From Aquarana catesbeiana (lineage: Eukaryota; Chordata; Amphibia; Anura; Ranidae), in NCBI RefSeq assembly GCF_042186555.1, contig NC_133326.1, positions 491,245,581-491,309,580 of the forward strand: DNA of 64,000 nucleotides, written 5' to 3'. Below the pieces are notes generated by a model that was given only the letters and a program-made list of their open reading frames with translations, had not been told where the DNA came from and did no database searches. Below are positions 21,290 to 30,984 of this stretch, in pieces (position 1 is the stretch's first letter; every line of letters begins with the position of its first letter). The translations under genes and the position numbers were made by a program.

Positions 21290-21714
21290 GACGCGTACAC
21301 ACAGGCAGACTTTTCGACCGGACTGGTCCGACGCACTTTCCGACGGACTTTCAATGGACTTTCAACGGACTTCCGATGGACTTTTTAACAAACGGACTTG
21401 CCTACACACGATCACACCAAAGTCCGACGGATTCGTACGTGATGACGTACACCGGACTAAAATAAGGAAGTTGATAGCCAATAGCTGCCCTAGCGTGGGT
21501 TTTTGTCCGTCGGACTAGCATACAGACAAGTGAATTTCTGGGTCCGGTGGAGTTACGACATAAAGATTTGATGCATGTTCCAAATCTAAAGTCTGTCAGA
21601 TTTTTGACTGGAAAAGTCCGCTGAAGGTCCGATGAAGCCCACACACGATCGGATTGTCTGCTGGCCTCGGTCCGTCGGACCAGTCCGGTTGAAAAGTCCG
21701 ACCGTGTGTATGCT
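21290..21714. mobile_element. Foldback element with GTCCGAC-rich inverted ends
   Basis: The left end (GCGTACACACAGGCAGAC, TTTTCGACCGGACTGGTCC) and right end (GGACCAGTCCGGTTGAAAAG, TCCGACCGTGTGTATG) are inverted over about 45 bp. The flanks suggest a 3-bp ATA duplication, compatible with a Harbinger-type insertion (inferred). Confidence 0.7.
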
Positions 21715-21719
21715 GCATA

Positions 21720-22083
21720 ACACATAGCTCCCAACTGTCCCTGATTTCGAGGGACTGTCCCTGTTTTGGAACAATCCTACTCATTTGTCCCTCATTTTGG
21801 TCTGATCTATATAGCTGTATATAAAATGTACTTTTTATCTATCAAAAAGTGTTTTACAGTGGTAAAACTTTCATCTGATTTCTGAATTGCTGCATTTGTA
21901 AATTCCAAAAGCCAATATAAAGGAATAGTAGTGGTAAAAAAAAAAAAAATCACTTGTGGGTTTAAACAATCTTGTTTTTTTGTACAATTCTCCTTTAAGG
22001 GGGCGTGGCAAGGGGTGTGTCCTATGCCTGCATACTTTTGCTCATAGGTGTCCCTCATTCCCATCTCAAAAAGTTGGGAAGTA
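21720..22083. mobile_element. MITE with CATA(G/C)..CCCAAC ends
   Basis: Left end CATAGCTCCCAACTGTCCC and right end GTTGGGAAGTATG are inverted. ATAACA stands on both sides (ends in ...GCATAACA, resumes ATAACATG), which looks like a 6-bp TSD. Confidence 0.65.
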
Positions 22084-22145
22084 TGATAACATGTTTGTTT
22101 TGTTTTTTTGTTTTTTTTTTAAACAAGACTTTACAATCACTTTAA

Positions 22146-22221
22146 TGTTTATGCCACAGCAGTAACAGTGAAAGAATCTTGTCAGAGAAATTTAAGTTTT
22201 TTTGATGAGGAGAACTCCTGT
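22146..22221. other. Unassigned short sequence
   Basis: AT-rich sequence between the MITE end and the LINE endonuclease remnant; nothing recognised. Confidence 0.3.
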
Positions 22222-22362
22222 AATAATGATGGGGGGTTTTAATTGTGTGTTGGAGGGTGGTGATAGGTGTAGGGGTGGTGGTGGTATGGATAAATCTGGA
22301 AAAGTATTGATTGATATTATTAAAACTTTTGGGTTGGTGGATGTGGGAAAAGGGATTTGATT
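22222..22362 (+). pseudogene. Short LINE endonuclease remnant
   Basis: A forward frame reads IMMGGFNCVLEGGDR, then DKSGKVLIDIIKTFGLVDV. This matches the GGDFN...DR...LxDxW region of L1/Tx1-type LINE endonucleases, with the Asp of GGDFN missing. Only about 45 codons remain before a stop, and the flanks show no further LINE domain. The fragment is short, so confidence is limited. Confidence 0.45.
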
Positions 22363-23163
22363 TTCTTATTTTTGTGATGGGGTTATGTATTGTCTTGTAT
22401 TGATTTTTGTTTTGTTTCTAGCGATCTGGAACTTCCAGCCCTCCTGGCTGCTTGTCCACCAGCCTACCTGGCTGCTCCAAAGATCTCCCAGGGCAAGTTA
22501 TAGGAAGGGAAAATCACTGATATTGTGCAGAGATCGTGCTTCCCCAATAATGTATTCACCACGTGACTTGAAACCTTTTGCTGTACAGCTTGAAATTGTG
22601 ACTTTTTATGCACTTAACCTTTTTATCATGTGAGTAGAATGTGTATCATGTGTTTGCATTAAAGTGTTTAGCCAATTTACACTATGTTTGATTCCATGTG
22701 GATATTCAATTATACAGATGGTCACCACTGTCCTTACTAATCTTGGAGAGGAAGCCAGTCTGACTTATTGGAACCAATGGGTGTGAACTGAATGCTCCCG
22801 CTGGAAGTATTTATAACTGGCGAATCAGACTCTGTAGTGGGGTGATTTCAGTCTGGTAAAAGTGCATTTTTTAAAATGGTGATGGCTCACATGTTAACTA
22901 CATTAATGGAGTAGCACAATCTTTACACAATATAATTGATATTTCCCTCAAGACGCACATTGGATTTGGACTATTTCATACACTCTGTTTACCTTTGCTA
23001 GATTCCATTGTGATATGGACTTTTGTTCTTAGCAATTTATTTTCGCTATGTTAGCACGGCAACATATATGATACACATGTTTATCTTAAGTTTATTTTAT
23101 TATTGGTTGCCAGCAGCTGTGTTTACCACCACTATTTACACCCGTGCGTTTTCTATTTTTGTA
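22363..23163. other. Unassigned AT-rich sequence
   Basis: About 0.8 kb without a convincing coding frame. The end (about 23040-23160) resembles untranslated tails of Penelope-like or LTR elements in composition, but no diagnostic motif is present. Confidence 0.25.
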
Positions 23164-23463
23164 TAACCACTTCCCTACTGGCACATTGTAAAATGACGCC
23201 GGCAGGAACATCTCCTCCCTCTGGGAGGCGTGCAACGCGGCGAGCAGGGATGAGGCGTGTTGCTCGGACACAGCCCATCCTTGATCAGGGTAAAGAGCAA
23301 ATGAAAATGGCTCTTTACCATGTGACTGGCTGTGGCCAATAACAGCCGGTCGCATGCAAGGTCTTTTCTAGGTCTTTGTGCACACAGTCTGTGCGCACCT
23401 CTGGGGGCGCGCAGCGATTGGGGACGAGGCTTGTCCCTCAGGCAAAGCCCATCCCTGATCAGG
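23164..23463. mobile_element. Fragment of AACCACTTGCC-family TTAA element
   Basis: Starts TATAACCACTTCCCTACTGG, a diverged version of the family's terminal motif. It contains the TGATCAGGGTAAAGAG.. block and is cut at about 23463, where hAT coding sequence begins abruptly. Confidence 0.5.
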
Positions 23464-24010
23464 GTCAAGGAGAAGGATCACTATTGGTTGACAACCCTCC
23501 TTGACCACCTTTACATGGGGAAAGTCTCAGAACTCATCCCATCCCCACAGAGGGAGCAAAGGATGAAATCTCTTGAGGACACCTTAAAGAGGTGTGTATG
23601 CAACGTCTTTCCTGACTCCGGTAGGTTACAGTCTTGTGGAAAACATAGTTTTGAGGCTAATGTTGGTCAAGAGAGGAGCGGTGGAGAAGGGGACAGCCTC
23701 AGTGATGCTTTTAAAAATTTTTTAGTCCTAAGGCTGTCAGCTTCAAGATCCAATCTTCAGCGTTTGCATCATATGGTTGGAGATTATCTAGGGGCAAAAA
23801 CAGACATGGAGAGCTTTCCAGTTCATGAGAACAGAGTACTGGCCAGAACTTGCCCAGTATGCAATTGAGCTGCTGGGCTGCCCTGCATTCAGAGTGTTTT
23901 CAGTCCTGCCGGAGATTTTATGACAGATAAGAGAACACGTCTGTCTAGAAACTCCGTTGACCAGCTGACATTTATCAAAGGAATTAGTCCTGGATTAGCA
24001 TCAGCTATCA
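23464..24010 (+). pseudogene. hAT transposase C-terminal remnant
   Basis: Forward coding remnant of the C-terminal third of a BED-type hAT transposase. Blocks: KEKDHYWLTTLLDHLYMGKV, SQREQRMKSL-like (PQREQRMKSLEDTL), GRLQSCGKH, ERSGGEGDSLSDAF, HHMVGDYLGAKTDMESFP, then in other frames a RVFS-like region and RTRLSRNSVDQLTFIK. The same blocks occur in the same order in the longer hAT pseudogene at 36791-37953 (KEKEQYWLATFLDPCYKGKV, MVQEYLGARSDLDTFP, RVRLSTDSVDRLTFIK). It lacks the N-terminal BED finger and first catalytic region and has at least one frameshift near 23865. Confidence 0.8.
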
Positions 24011-24129
24011 CGCCCCTGATGCTGATGTCGCTGATTAAGTGCTTTCTGGATGTGGAATCTCTGAAAAACTGTCTAGGCTGCCTAGCTTTTTGGATGTTGA
24101 TTTCATCTGAAAGAAATTTTTGGTGTAGG

Positions 24130-24835
24130 TTTCATGGGCACAATTAACACCCAAGGACCAATTTTTGCACACCTGTTTGACAGGTGCATATCATTTTTTG
24201 ACAGCAAGGCCAATTCTTGCTTTTATCAAGAGTACCTCTATAGCAGGGATATGCTGTTGCAAAACTACAAGTCCCATCATGCCTCTGCCTCTCGGTGTCA
24301 TGCTTGTGGCTGTCAGAGTCTTGCTATGCCTCATGGGACTTGTAGTCCTGCAACAGCTGGAGGTCCACTAATTGCATATCCCTGCTCTATAGGGTTACGG
24401 TGTGAAGGCACCACTGACACCCAAAGACCAATTTTGCTGCATCTGTTTGACAAGTGCATATCATTTTAATTTTTGACAGCAAGGCCAATTCTTGCTTTCA
24501 TCAAGAGTACCTCTATAGGGTTCTGTTGTGAGCGCACCTCCGACACCCCAAGAACAATTTTTCTGCACCTGTTTGATCGGTGCATATTATTAAAATTTTT
24601 GACAACAAGGCCAATTCTTGCTTTCATCAAGAGTACCTCTATAGGGTTATGGTGTGAAGGCACCACCAACACCCAATGACCAATTTTTCCATCACTGTTT
24701 GGCCAGGGCATATCATTTCAATTTTTGGCAGCAAGGCCAATTCTTGCTTTCATCACAAGTGCTTCTATAGGGTTACAGTGTGCTGGCACCACCAACACCC
24801 AAAGCCTAATTTTTCCGCACCTGTTACTTCTTTCC
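24130..24835. repeat. ~124-bp tandem repeat in the hAT 3' tail
   Basis: Five units with anchor CACCACCAACACCCAAAG / CCAATTTTTCTGCACCTG and GGCCAATTCTTGCTTTCATC, starting near 24150, 24419, 24543, 24670 and 24794. The first spacing is longer only because a 141-bp MITE plus its 8-bp TSD lies inside. The same arrangement, with a ~142-bp unit, follows the transposase at 38085-38640. Confidence 0.85.
24244..24384. mobile_element. 141-bp hAT-type MITE with 8-bp TSD
   Basis: Ends CAGGGATATGC and GCATATCCCTG are perfect inverted repeats. CTCTATAG flanks both sides (24236-24243 and 24385-24392). Inner arms CTACAAGTCCCAT / ATGGGACTTGTAG extend the palindrome. Non-coding. Confidence 0.93.
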
Positions 24836-25119
24836 TTAGTCTGCGAAAGTGACACCAGAATTTATCCAAAAAATCTTGTTCCGAGTGCAATAAATTGTGG
24901 CCTTATCATACAGACTGGCTCCCCAAGCCGTTGTTTACAAAATTAAAAAAGCTTGCAGGGAAAATGTAACTTGGCTTTATAAATTCCATTAATGCTGCAG
25001 CAGGTTCTATATACAGTACAGATGTGCCACTTTACAAGGAGACTAATGGGACCCCCAGGCACTATATTTAAAGGATATTTTTAATTTTTATTGTTATTTC
25101 TCGTTTTTATGGTCTCACT
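24836..25119. mobile_element. Remaining 3' tail of the hAT remnant
   Basis: Sequence such as GTGCCACTTTACAAGG, CCCAGGCAC and TATTTAAAGGATATTT matches the subterminal region of the 8.2-kb hAT (39350-39410). It stops at TTAA 25120-25123, where a TTAA element is inserted. Confidence 0.6.
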
Positions 25120-25243
25120 TTAACCACTTCAATACAGGGCACATTCTCCCCCTTCCTGCCCAGACCAATTTTCAACTTTCAGTGCTTTCACACTTTGAAT
25201 GACAATTACTCAGTCATGCAATGCTGTACACAAACAACATTTT
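25120..25243. mobile_element. TTAA element, left part (split by LINE)
   Basis: TTAACCACTTCAATACAGGG followed by CCCAGACCAATTTTC, matching the start of the element at 17924. It continues after the LINE at 30124. The last 15 bases form the left TSD of the LINE. Confidence 0.7.
25229..25243. repeat. LINE target-site duplication, left copy
   Basis: CACAAACAACATTTT, identical to 30124-30138. Confidence 0.9.
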
Positions 25244-25626
25244 CCAAATAGCGTTTTTATTTTCAAACAAAGGTGCATTACATTGCAGTGAAAACATTCT
25301 GTGCAATGGTGATATTTAAAGTTAAGTTAACATATAGTTTGCTGATGCTAAATTTCTTTACTCCTAGATAGAAGTATTACTAAGTGCCTTCGGTAGTCCA
25401 ATGCTTGTCGTCTAGTGATTCATTTGTTTTACACGTTATTGGAATACCTGCTTCACCACTGCATAACTGTGATTATATGTTTTAAAACTGTAGAAGTCAT
25501 AAATCTATACATTTAAAAGAAATTAGAGGTAAATAGTGGGAGGTGGAGAAGAAGGTGGGGGGGAAGAGGAGGAGAAAAGAAATAAGATTTAGGTATAGGA
25601 GTCGTCGAGATAGCGGTGTTACCTGG
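25244..25626 (-). other. 3' UTR of the LINE
   Basis: Non-coding sequence between the ORF2 stop and the TSD, with a purine-rich tract (25540-25585, on the + strand AAGAAGGTGGGGGGGAAGAG) just after the stop, as often seen in L1 3' UTRs. Confidence 0.6.
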
Positions 25627-28600
25627 TCAAGGTGGATCCTCCCGGAGGTGCCATGGCTCCCAGACCCTGTTATGTGCCTCCAGTCTGTCTTGTATTCTGG
25701 CTGTCATATTTTCCATCACTTCTATGTCCTTAATTCTGGCATAAAGATCCTCAGCAGTTGGTGGATCGGAGCGTTTCCAGTATAAAGCTATGAGGCATCT
25801 TGCTGCCGTTAGGACATGACGCACTAATTTCTTATATGGGGTGGAGAGTTTGAGTGGCGAGAGTCCCAATAAAAAGAACTTTGGGGACGCCTGGACCCGT
25901 ATGTCCAACAGGCGGTCTAGTAGTCTCTGGACTGTGGACCAGTATGGGGCCAGTAGTGGGCAGCTCCAGTATATATGTAGGAAGGTGCCTTTTGCTCCTT
26001 GGCAACGCCAGCACCTATCGGAGGTATTAGGGAAGATCTTATGGAGCACCTCTGGGGTCATATACCACTGTAGGAGAATTTTATAGGAGTTTTCCTTATA
26101 CAATGTGCATATTGAGCTCCTTGCTGCTTGGGACCAAATGATCTGCCACTGTGTCATAGGAATGTCCTCACCAAGAGTCCTTTCCCATTTGGTCATATAA
26201 GAATGTTTGCCCCGCCCATCTTGGGAGAATGTGTTTAGGATCTTGTATATGCCCGATATGAGCCCTTTCTGGGCATTGCCTGCCAGAATCATAGTTTCGA
26301 ATGGGGAAGGAGGTGAAAATTGTAGGTTGGATGTTATAGAAAGGGCATAATGTCTGATTTGTAAGTACCCATAAAACGCCTGTCTAGGGAGTTCATATTT
26401 ATTTTGTAGATCAGTAAATGGCAAGAGTTTCCGTGTCCTAGGATCCACCAGGCTTCCAAAGTGGAATAAATTTCGGGAGGTCCAGGGGTGTGACATTTGA
26501 TAGGTGAGGCTGTCCGGCACTTTGGGGTTACAGACAAAAGAGGTCATGAGCGACCTCTCCGAAGATAGTCCATGAGTAGGAGCCAGTTTGCGCCATACCC
26601 TCCGCAGGAGGGACATGGGGCCTAGCATACGCTCAGGGGCCACATCCGCGTTCGCACTCCATAATAGGTTATTTGGGTGTATGGGAGCTAGCCATAGCTT
26701 CTCAATTTCCGTCCATTTATTGTAGGACTTGTGGGTGTACCACGATGCAATTGCACGTAGTTGGGCTGCGTAATAGTATTTAACAATATTAGGGAAAGCT
26801 AGGCCCCCTTCATTGCGGGATGCCATCAACACTGATCCCGGTACCCTGTGTCTTTTATAATTCCAAACAAATTGTAGGAGATCGGACTGAAGTTTTTTCA
26901 GTTGGTGGAGCGGAATTGGTATGGGTAGTGTTTGAAAAAGATAAAGGAGCTTCGGGAGGATAGTCATTTTAAGCGAGGCTATTCTGCCTATCAGGGAGAT
27001 ATGGTGCTTTTTCCATTGGAGCATGGAGGATCTAATTGAACGGAATAATGGAGGGAAGTTCTCCTGGTACAGGGTATTAAATTTGGAGGTGATGTATGTC
27101 CCCAGATATTTCAGGGATGTTGTTTTCCATGTAAACGGGAAATTGGACTTTAAGAGTGTAACCTCGGTGGCCGGGATATTAATTGGGAGTGCTTCTGATT
27201 TTGATTCGTTTATTTTATATCCTGAAAGGGCTCTAAAGCGGTTTAATTCTGTATGTAGGATCGGGAGGGTAGTATGGGGTTGAGTCAGTGTGAGTATGAT
27301 ATCGTCGGCGAAGAGGGAGATCTTAAATTCTCTACCTCTGACCGAAATTCCCTTAATGTCTGGGTTGCTTCTGATGGATGCTGCTAGGGGTTCTACACAG
27401 AGTGCGAATAGGAGAGGGGAGAGTGGGCACCCCTGTCTAGTCCCGTTCGCCACAGAAAATGTCGGAGAGAGTGCAAAGGGGGTTCTAACTTGGGATGAAG
27501 GGTTAGTGTATAAGTGTTTGACTGCCTGTAGGAAAGGCCCCCGAAATCCCATAAATTGCAAAGTGGCGAACAGAAAAGGCCACCCCAGCCGATCAAATGC
27601 TTTTTCCGCGTCCAGGCTTAACAGCAAGGACGCCTGGCCTTCCCTGTTCGCCACCTCCACCAAATCTATCACCTTTCTAGTATTGTCGCCTGCTTGTCTG
27701 AGCGGGACAAATCCCACCTGGTCTTTGTGGACCAGGGAGGGGAGGATCTGATTGAGGCGGTTGGAAAGGAGTTTGGTAAAGATTTTTAGGTCGGAGTTCA
27801 GTAACGCAATGGGTCTGTAACTAGCGCATATAGAGGGGTCTTTATCCGGTTTGGGTATAAGCGTAATAAAGGAACGTTGCATGTCTGGAGGTATGTGGGT
27901 GTCTTGTAGGAAGGCTTGAAATATCCTGCGCATATGTGGGAGTAAGGTGGGGAGGAACGTTTTGTAGTATTCGTATGGGAATCCGTCTGGTCCTGGGGCT
28001 TTATGTGGAGGCAAACTTTTAACAGTCAGTTCTATTTCCTCGTCTGTGATCTGTGCATTTAGTGATTGCAAATCAGTTGGCGTCAAGTGGGGGATTCCAC
28101 TGGATTCTAGATACTGTCGTAGTCTATGGGATAGGTCCTGTGAGGGGGGGTTACTGGGTATGTCTGGGTTATTGTATAAGTTTTTATAAAAGTCTGCAAA
28201 AGTATGGGCAATCTCTGTGGGGTGGGATACCATCTGTCCTAATTTATTTTTAATTTGATGCGGTGTTTGCATGTGGGACTTGTCTCGTAATTTGTTGGCT
28301 AAAAGGGAATGCGCCTTGTTTCCCTTGTCATAAAACATTTGTTTCAGTCTAGTCGGTGCTTTTTCTACTTGGCCTAGTGCAAGTTCTTTAAGGGTGGAGC
28401 GGAGACTAATTATTCTGCGAAGAAGGGGTATTGTGGGGGTATTTTGGAGCTTACCCTCCAGTACTTTGAGGTCCCTCTCTGCGTTTAGTTTCGCTGCTAG
28501 TTTATCTTTCTTCATTGCGGAGGACAGTGCCATACACTTACCGCGTAGGACCGCCTTGTGGGCCTCCCATAGTGTAGATAATGAAGTTTCTGAGGAGACA

Positions 28601-29430
28601 TTTTCTGTAAAGTAGTATTTAAGGGTGGAATGTAATTCCAATTGAGAGGGCAGGTGTTGGAGGAGGAATGTGTTAAGTCTCCAGTTATAGGATTTGCGGT
28701 TGGGGGTGTCTAAGTTCAGCCTAAGTAGGATGGGAGCATGGTCTGACCATGAGATGGGGAGTATTTGAGCTGCCTGTGTTAGTTTGAGCGTAAGATTGTT
28801 GACGAAGAAGTAATCTATTCTGGAGTGGGTGCGGTGGGGGGCGGAATAAAATGTATACTGGCGATCGCCTGGGTGAAGGGCCCTCCACGCGTCAAAGAGC
28901 GCATATCGTCTGGAGATTTGTCGGAAGAGTCTAGAGTCCCTAAGGACTCCTGCTGGTGACGCCCGGGTGCCCACCACCTGACGATCCGCAGTTGCTGATT
29001 GAACAAGGTTGAAGTCCCCCCCCACCACTAAAACCCCTGGGTTTGATTTAAAGATGCGGGAGTATACTTTGGAGAGAAAGTTATATTGTTTGGTGTTCGG
29101 TGTGTATAGGGCGCATAGCGTGATTAGTTGTGCGTGCCATGTACCCTGCAGGATAATGAAGTGACCTTTAGGATCAGCATAGTGGTTTGCACAAGTGAAG
29201 GGGGCTCCCTTTTTAATAAGTATAGCCACACCCGCTTTTTTTTGAGTACTGGAAGATAGATATATTTGAGGAAAATATCTGGAGGCGAACGCGAATGAGC
29301 CCTCTTTATTAAAATGTGTTTCCTGTACCATTATTATATCAGCTCCCGATTGTCTGAACTCCCTCAGCGCCAGATGCCTTTTTTTGTTAGAATTCAGTCC
29401 ATGGACATTTAAGGATAGTATCTTTGCCAT
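25627..29430 (-). CDS. LINE ORF2: endonuclease-reverse transcriptase, 1267 aa
   Basis: One uninterrupted 1267-codon frame from ATG at 29430. Endonuclease (about residues 1-235): ILSLNVHGLNS, IIMVQETHF, VVGGDFNLVQ, SRIDYFFVNN, SDHAPILL. Reverse transcriptase (about 470-780): KAPGPDGFPYEYY, YRPIALLNSDLK, HKDQVGFVPLRQAGD, LSLDAEKAFDRLGW, NGTRQGCPLSPLLFAL, catalytic KISLFADDIIL. The C-terminal knuckle CWRC...HIYWSC has the pattern C-x2-C-x8-H-x4-C. All expected catalytic residues are present, and length matches L1-type ORF2 (about 1250-1300). It could supply activity in trans even though this copy lacks its promoter. Not tested: expression or activity. Confidence 0.95.
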   Translation of the reverse strand: MAKILSLNVHGLNSNKKRHLALREFRQSGADIIMVQETHFNKEGSFAFASRYFPQIYLSSSTQKKAGVAILIKKGAPFTCANHYADPKGHFIILQGTWHAQLITLCALYTPNTKQYNFLSKVYSRIFKSNPGVLVVGGDFNLVQSATADRQVVGTRASPAGVLRDSRLFRQISRRYALFDAWRALHPGDRQYTFYSAPHRTHSRIDYFFVNNLTLKLTQAAQILPISWSDHAPILLRLNLDTPNRKSYNWRLNTFLLQHLPSQLELHSTLKYYFTENVSSETSLSTLWEAHKAVLRGKCMALSSAMKKDKLAAKLNAERDLKVLEGKLQNTPTIPLLRRIISLRSTLKELALGQVEKAPTRLKQMFYDKGNKAHSLLANKLRDKSHMQTPHQIKNKLGQMVSHPTEIAHTFADFYKNLYNNPDIPSNPPSQDLSHRLRQYLESSGIPHLTPTDLQSLNAQITDEEIELTVKSLPPHKAPGPDGFPYEYYKTFLPTLLPHMRRIFQAFLQDTHIPPDMQRSFITLIPKPDKDPSICASYRPIALLNSDLKIFTKLLSNRLNQILPSLVHKDQVGFVPLRQAGDNTRKVIDLVEVANREGQASLLLSLDAEKAFDRLGWPFLFATLQFMGFRGPFLQAVKHLYTNPSSQVRTPFALSPTFSVANGTRQGCPLSPLLFALCVEPLAASIRSNPDIKGISVRGREFKISLFADDIILTLTQPHTTLPILHTELNRFRALSGYKINESKSEALPINIPATEVTLLKSNFPFTWKTTSLKYLGTYITSKFNTLYQENFPPLFRSIRSSMLQWKKHHISLIGRIASLKMTILPKLLYLFQTLPIPIPLHQLKKLQSDLLQFVWNYKRHRVPGSVLMASRNEGGLAFPNIVKYYYAAQLRAIASWYTHKSYNKWTEIEKLWLAPIHPNNLLWSANADVAPERMLGPMSLLRRVWRKLAPTHGLSSERSLMTSFVCNPKVPDSLTYQMSHPWTSRNLFHFGSLVDPRTRKLLPFTDLQNKYELPRQAFYGYLQIRHYALSITSNLQFSPPSPFETMILAGNAQKGLISGIYKILNTFSQDGRGKHSYMTKWERTLGEDIPMTQWQIIWSQAARSSICTLYKENSYKILLQWYMTPEVLHKIFPNTSDRCWRCQGAKGTFLHIYWSCPLLAPYWSTVQRLLDRLLDIRVQASPKFFLLGLSPLKLSTPYKKLVRHVLTAARCLIALYWKRSDPPTAEDLYARIKDIEVMENMTARIQDRLEAHNRVWEPWHLREDPP

Positions 29431-30031
29431 CTGTCTACATGTGGGTGGGCTTGAGTGAGCTTACTTACCGAGGATGCACCAGGGTCTGTGGTCAAAAGCC
29501 AGGAGCCGGCACTCTCCGGGAGGGGACCAGGATTCCGCACTCTCATCTTTGTGTGCATCTGGGGACGACTAAGAGGGGGAGAGAGAGAAGAAAGGTGAGG
29601 GAGAAAGGAGTGAGAGAACAAAACCAAGTGGTAACATGTTGCATACATTATCTTTAGTGCTTTTCTGGCCAACAGGCCTTGACAATCACGGATTCCCAGA
29701 TGCTCCCCCCCCGCCAACCCAGAAGGATCAGCCAGGAGAAGGCGCCAGGGAGCCCGCCGCTAATATAGTTGTACAATCAAACTTTATGATTCGCTAAACT
29801 ATGAATCAAAAAAAAAGAACAGGGGGGGTGAGGGGCGATCAGATGAGTATCTACGCTCTCAAAGCTCGATCTAGGTGGGCCCTTGTAGATAATCTTTCTG
29901 TGATGTAGGGGCAATTTAGGGGACTATAATCTAGAAATATAGTGGGCATTCAAGTCCCGAATAGGAAGAACCAAAGTTCCAGAGTAGTAGTGTTCCATAC
30001 GGAGGTGCAAGTCTTCATGGGGCGGTGGAGC
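29431..30031 (-). other. Inter-ORF spacer of the LINE
   Basis: About 0.6 kb between the ORF1 stop and ORF2 start, with a purine-rich patch (29570-29625 on the + strand) and no conserved coding sequence. Confidence 0.55.
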
Positions 30032-30123
30032 TTATCCGTTCTTGTGTTTGGCAGGTTTGCGTGATGCTTCAGGGTTTCTGGGCCGATTGGAGGTGGGGAC
30101 CTTCTGCCAGACTGTAGGTGGTG
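30032..30123 (-). pseudogene. ORF1 C-terminal tail remnant
   Basis: The reverse-strand frame reads VWQKVPTSNRPRNPEASRKP ending AKHKNG and a stop at 30032-30034. This is a short basic tail like the C-terminus of the complete ORF1 at 8048 (GWQKRSRKNKRPKSD). It fixes the 5' truncation point within the last ~30 codons of ORF1. Confidence 0.75.
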
Positions 30124-30690
30124 CACAAACAACATTTTTATCATTTTTTTTACATAAATAGAACTTTTTTGTGATATTAGTGAAAAAAGTGTGAACATTT
30201 TGAAAAGAAAAAACACTTTTTTTTAGTTTTTAATTATAAAATTTAGCAAATAAGTAATTTTTGTTCACACATTTGGGCCAAAATGTATACTGCTACATAT
30301 ATTTGGTTAACATAACCCAAATTAGTGGATATTATTTAGTCTATTTAGTCTGCGTGAAAGTTATAGAGTCTACAAGCTATGGTGCCAATCATTGAAAATT
30401 GATCACACCCGAATCTTATTTCTTGAGACCCTCAAATGTCAGGACATTGCAAATAACCCCCAAATGACCCCCTTTTGGAAAGTAGACAGTCCAAGGTATT
30501 TAGTAAAAGGTATGGTGAGTTTTTTGAAGTTGCATGCAAAACAGGGGAAATGCCACTGTGCAGTGTCCATATATACTGTTTGTTACAGGCAATGTGTGAA
30601 ATCAGGCATTCTATAGAATGCTTTTAGGCAAAGCGGGAAATGTTTGTGTTGTTTTAATATACTATATACTTTCCCTAGGCATTGTATATA
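30124..30690. mobile_element. TTAA element, right part (split by LINE)
   Basis: Continues the element started at 25120: CACAAACAACATTTTTATC, then TACATAAATAGAAC as in 18060-18075, followed by GTGAAAGTTATAGAGTCTAC and ATGACCCCCTTTTGG. The first 15 bases are the right TSD copy of the LINE. I could not place the AAGTGGTTAA end; it fades near 30690. Confidence 0.55.
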
Positions 30691-30984
30691 ATGTATAGGC
30701 TTGTTACTTTTTGAAATTGCTTGCAATGTGTTTAATTAGGTATTCTATAGAATGTCTAATTTCACACAATGCCTGTAACTTATACAACATAAAAGCAGAT
30801 AGTGAAAAGTATACCCAGCCAACAGAAGATGGAAACTTTGTCATGTTAACATACAAACTTTCAAAGAACATAGTATTTTATCCAGTGCGTATAACAAAAC
30901 AAGTAATTCTATAGTACAATGTCCATTTGCAATTGGTGCCAGTCTTTTGGTAATAGTTACAAAAACAGCAAAGGACATAATGTA
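30691..30984. other. Unassigned AT-rich sequence
   Basis: Contains two TTC/GAA short mirrored motifs (GGCATTCTATAGAATGC at 30604-30620, GGTATTCTATAGAATGTC at 30739-30756) but no element I can name. Confidence 0.3.

Larger units (their letters stand above)
20844..22145. mobile_element. TTAA-flanked MITE carrying two nested insertions
   Basis: Starts TTAAAGGAGTTGTAGAGG, followed by the hairpin AAAAAGGTTTTTTATC / GATAAAAAACCTT (20866-20915). Its right end is ACTTTACAATCACTTTAA at 22145. The interior from about 21290 to 22083 is two younger insertions, after which the element resumes. Confidence 0.75.
25244..30123 (-). mobile_element. L1-superfamily LINE with intact ORF2, 5'-truncated in ORF1
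   Basis: Reverse-strand insertion bounded by a 15-bp identical TSD. From its 5' side it retains the last ~30 codons of ORF1, a ~0.6-kb spacer, a complete ORF2 and a ~0.38-kb 3' UTR ending AATAAAAACGCTATTTGG. It differs clearly from the LINEs at 2863-9300 and ~52798-61612 but has the same architecture. The perfect TSD and uninterrupted ORF2 suggest it is among the youngest insertions here (inferred). Confidence 0.93.
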
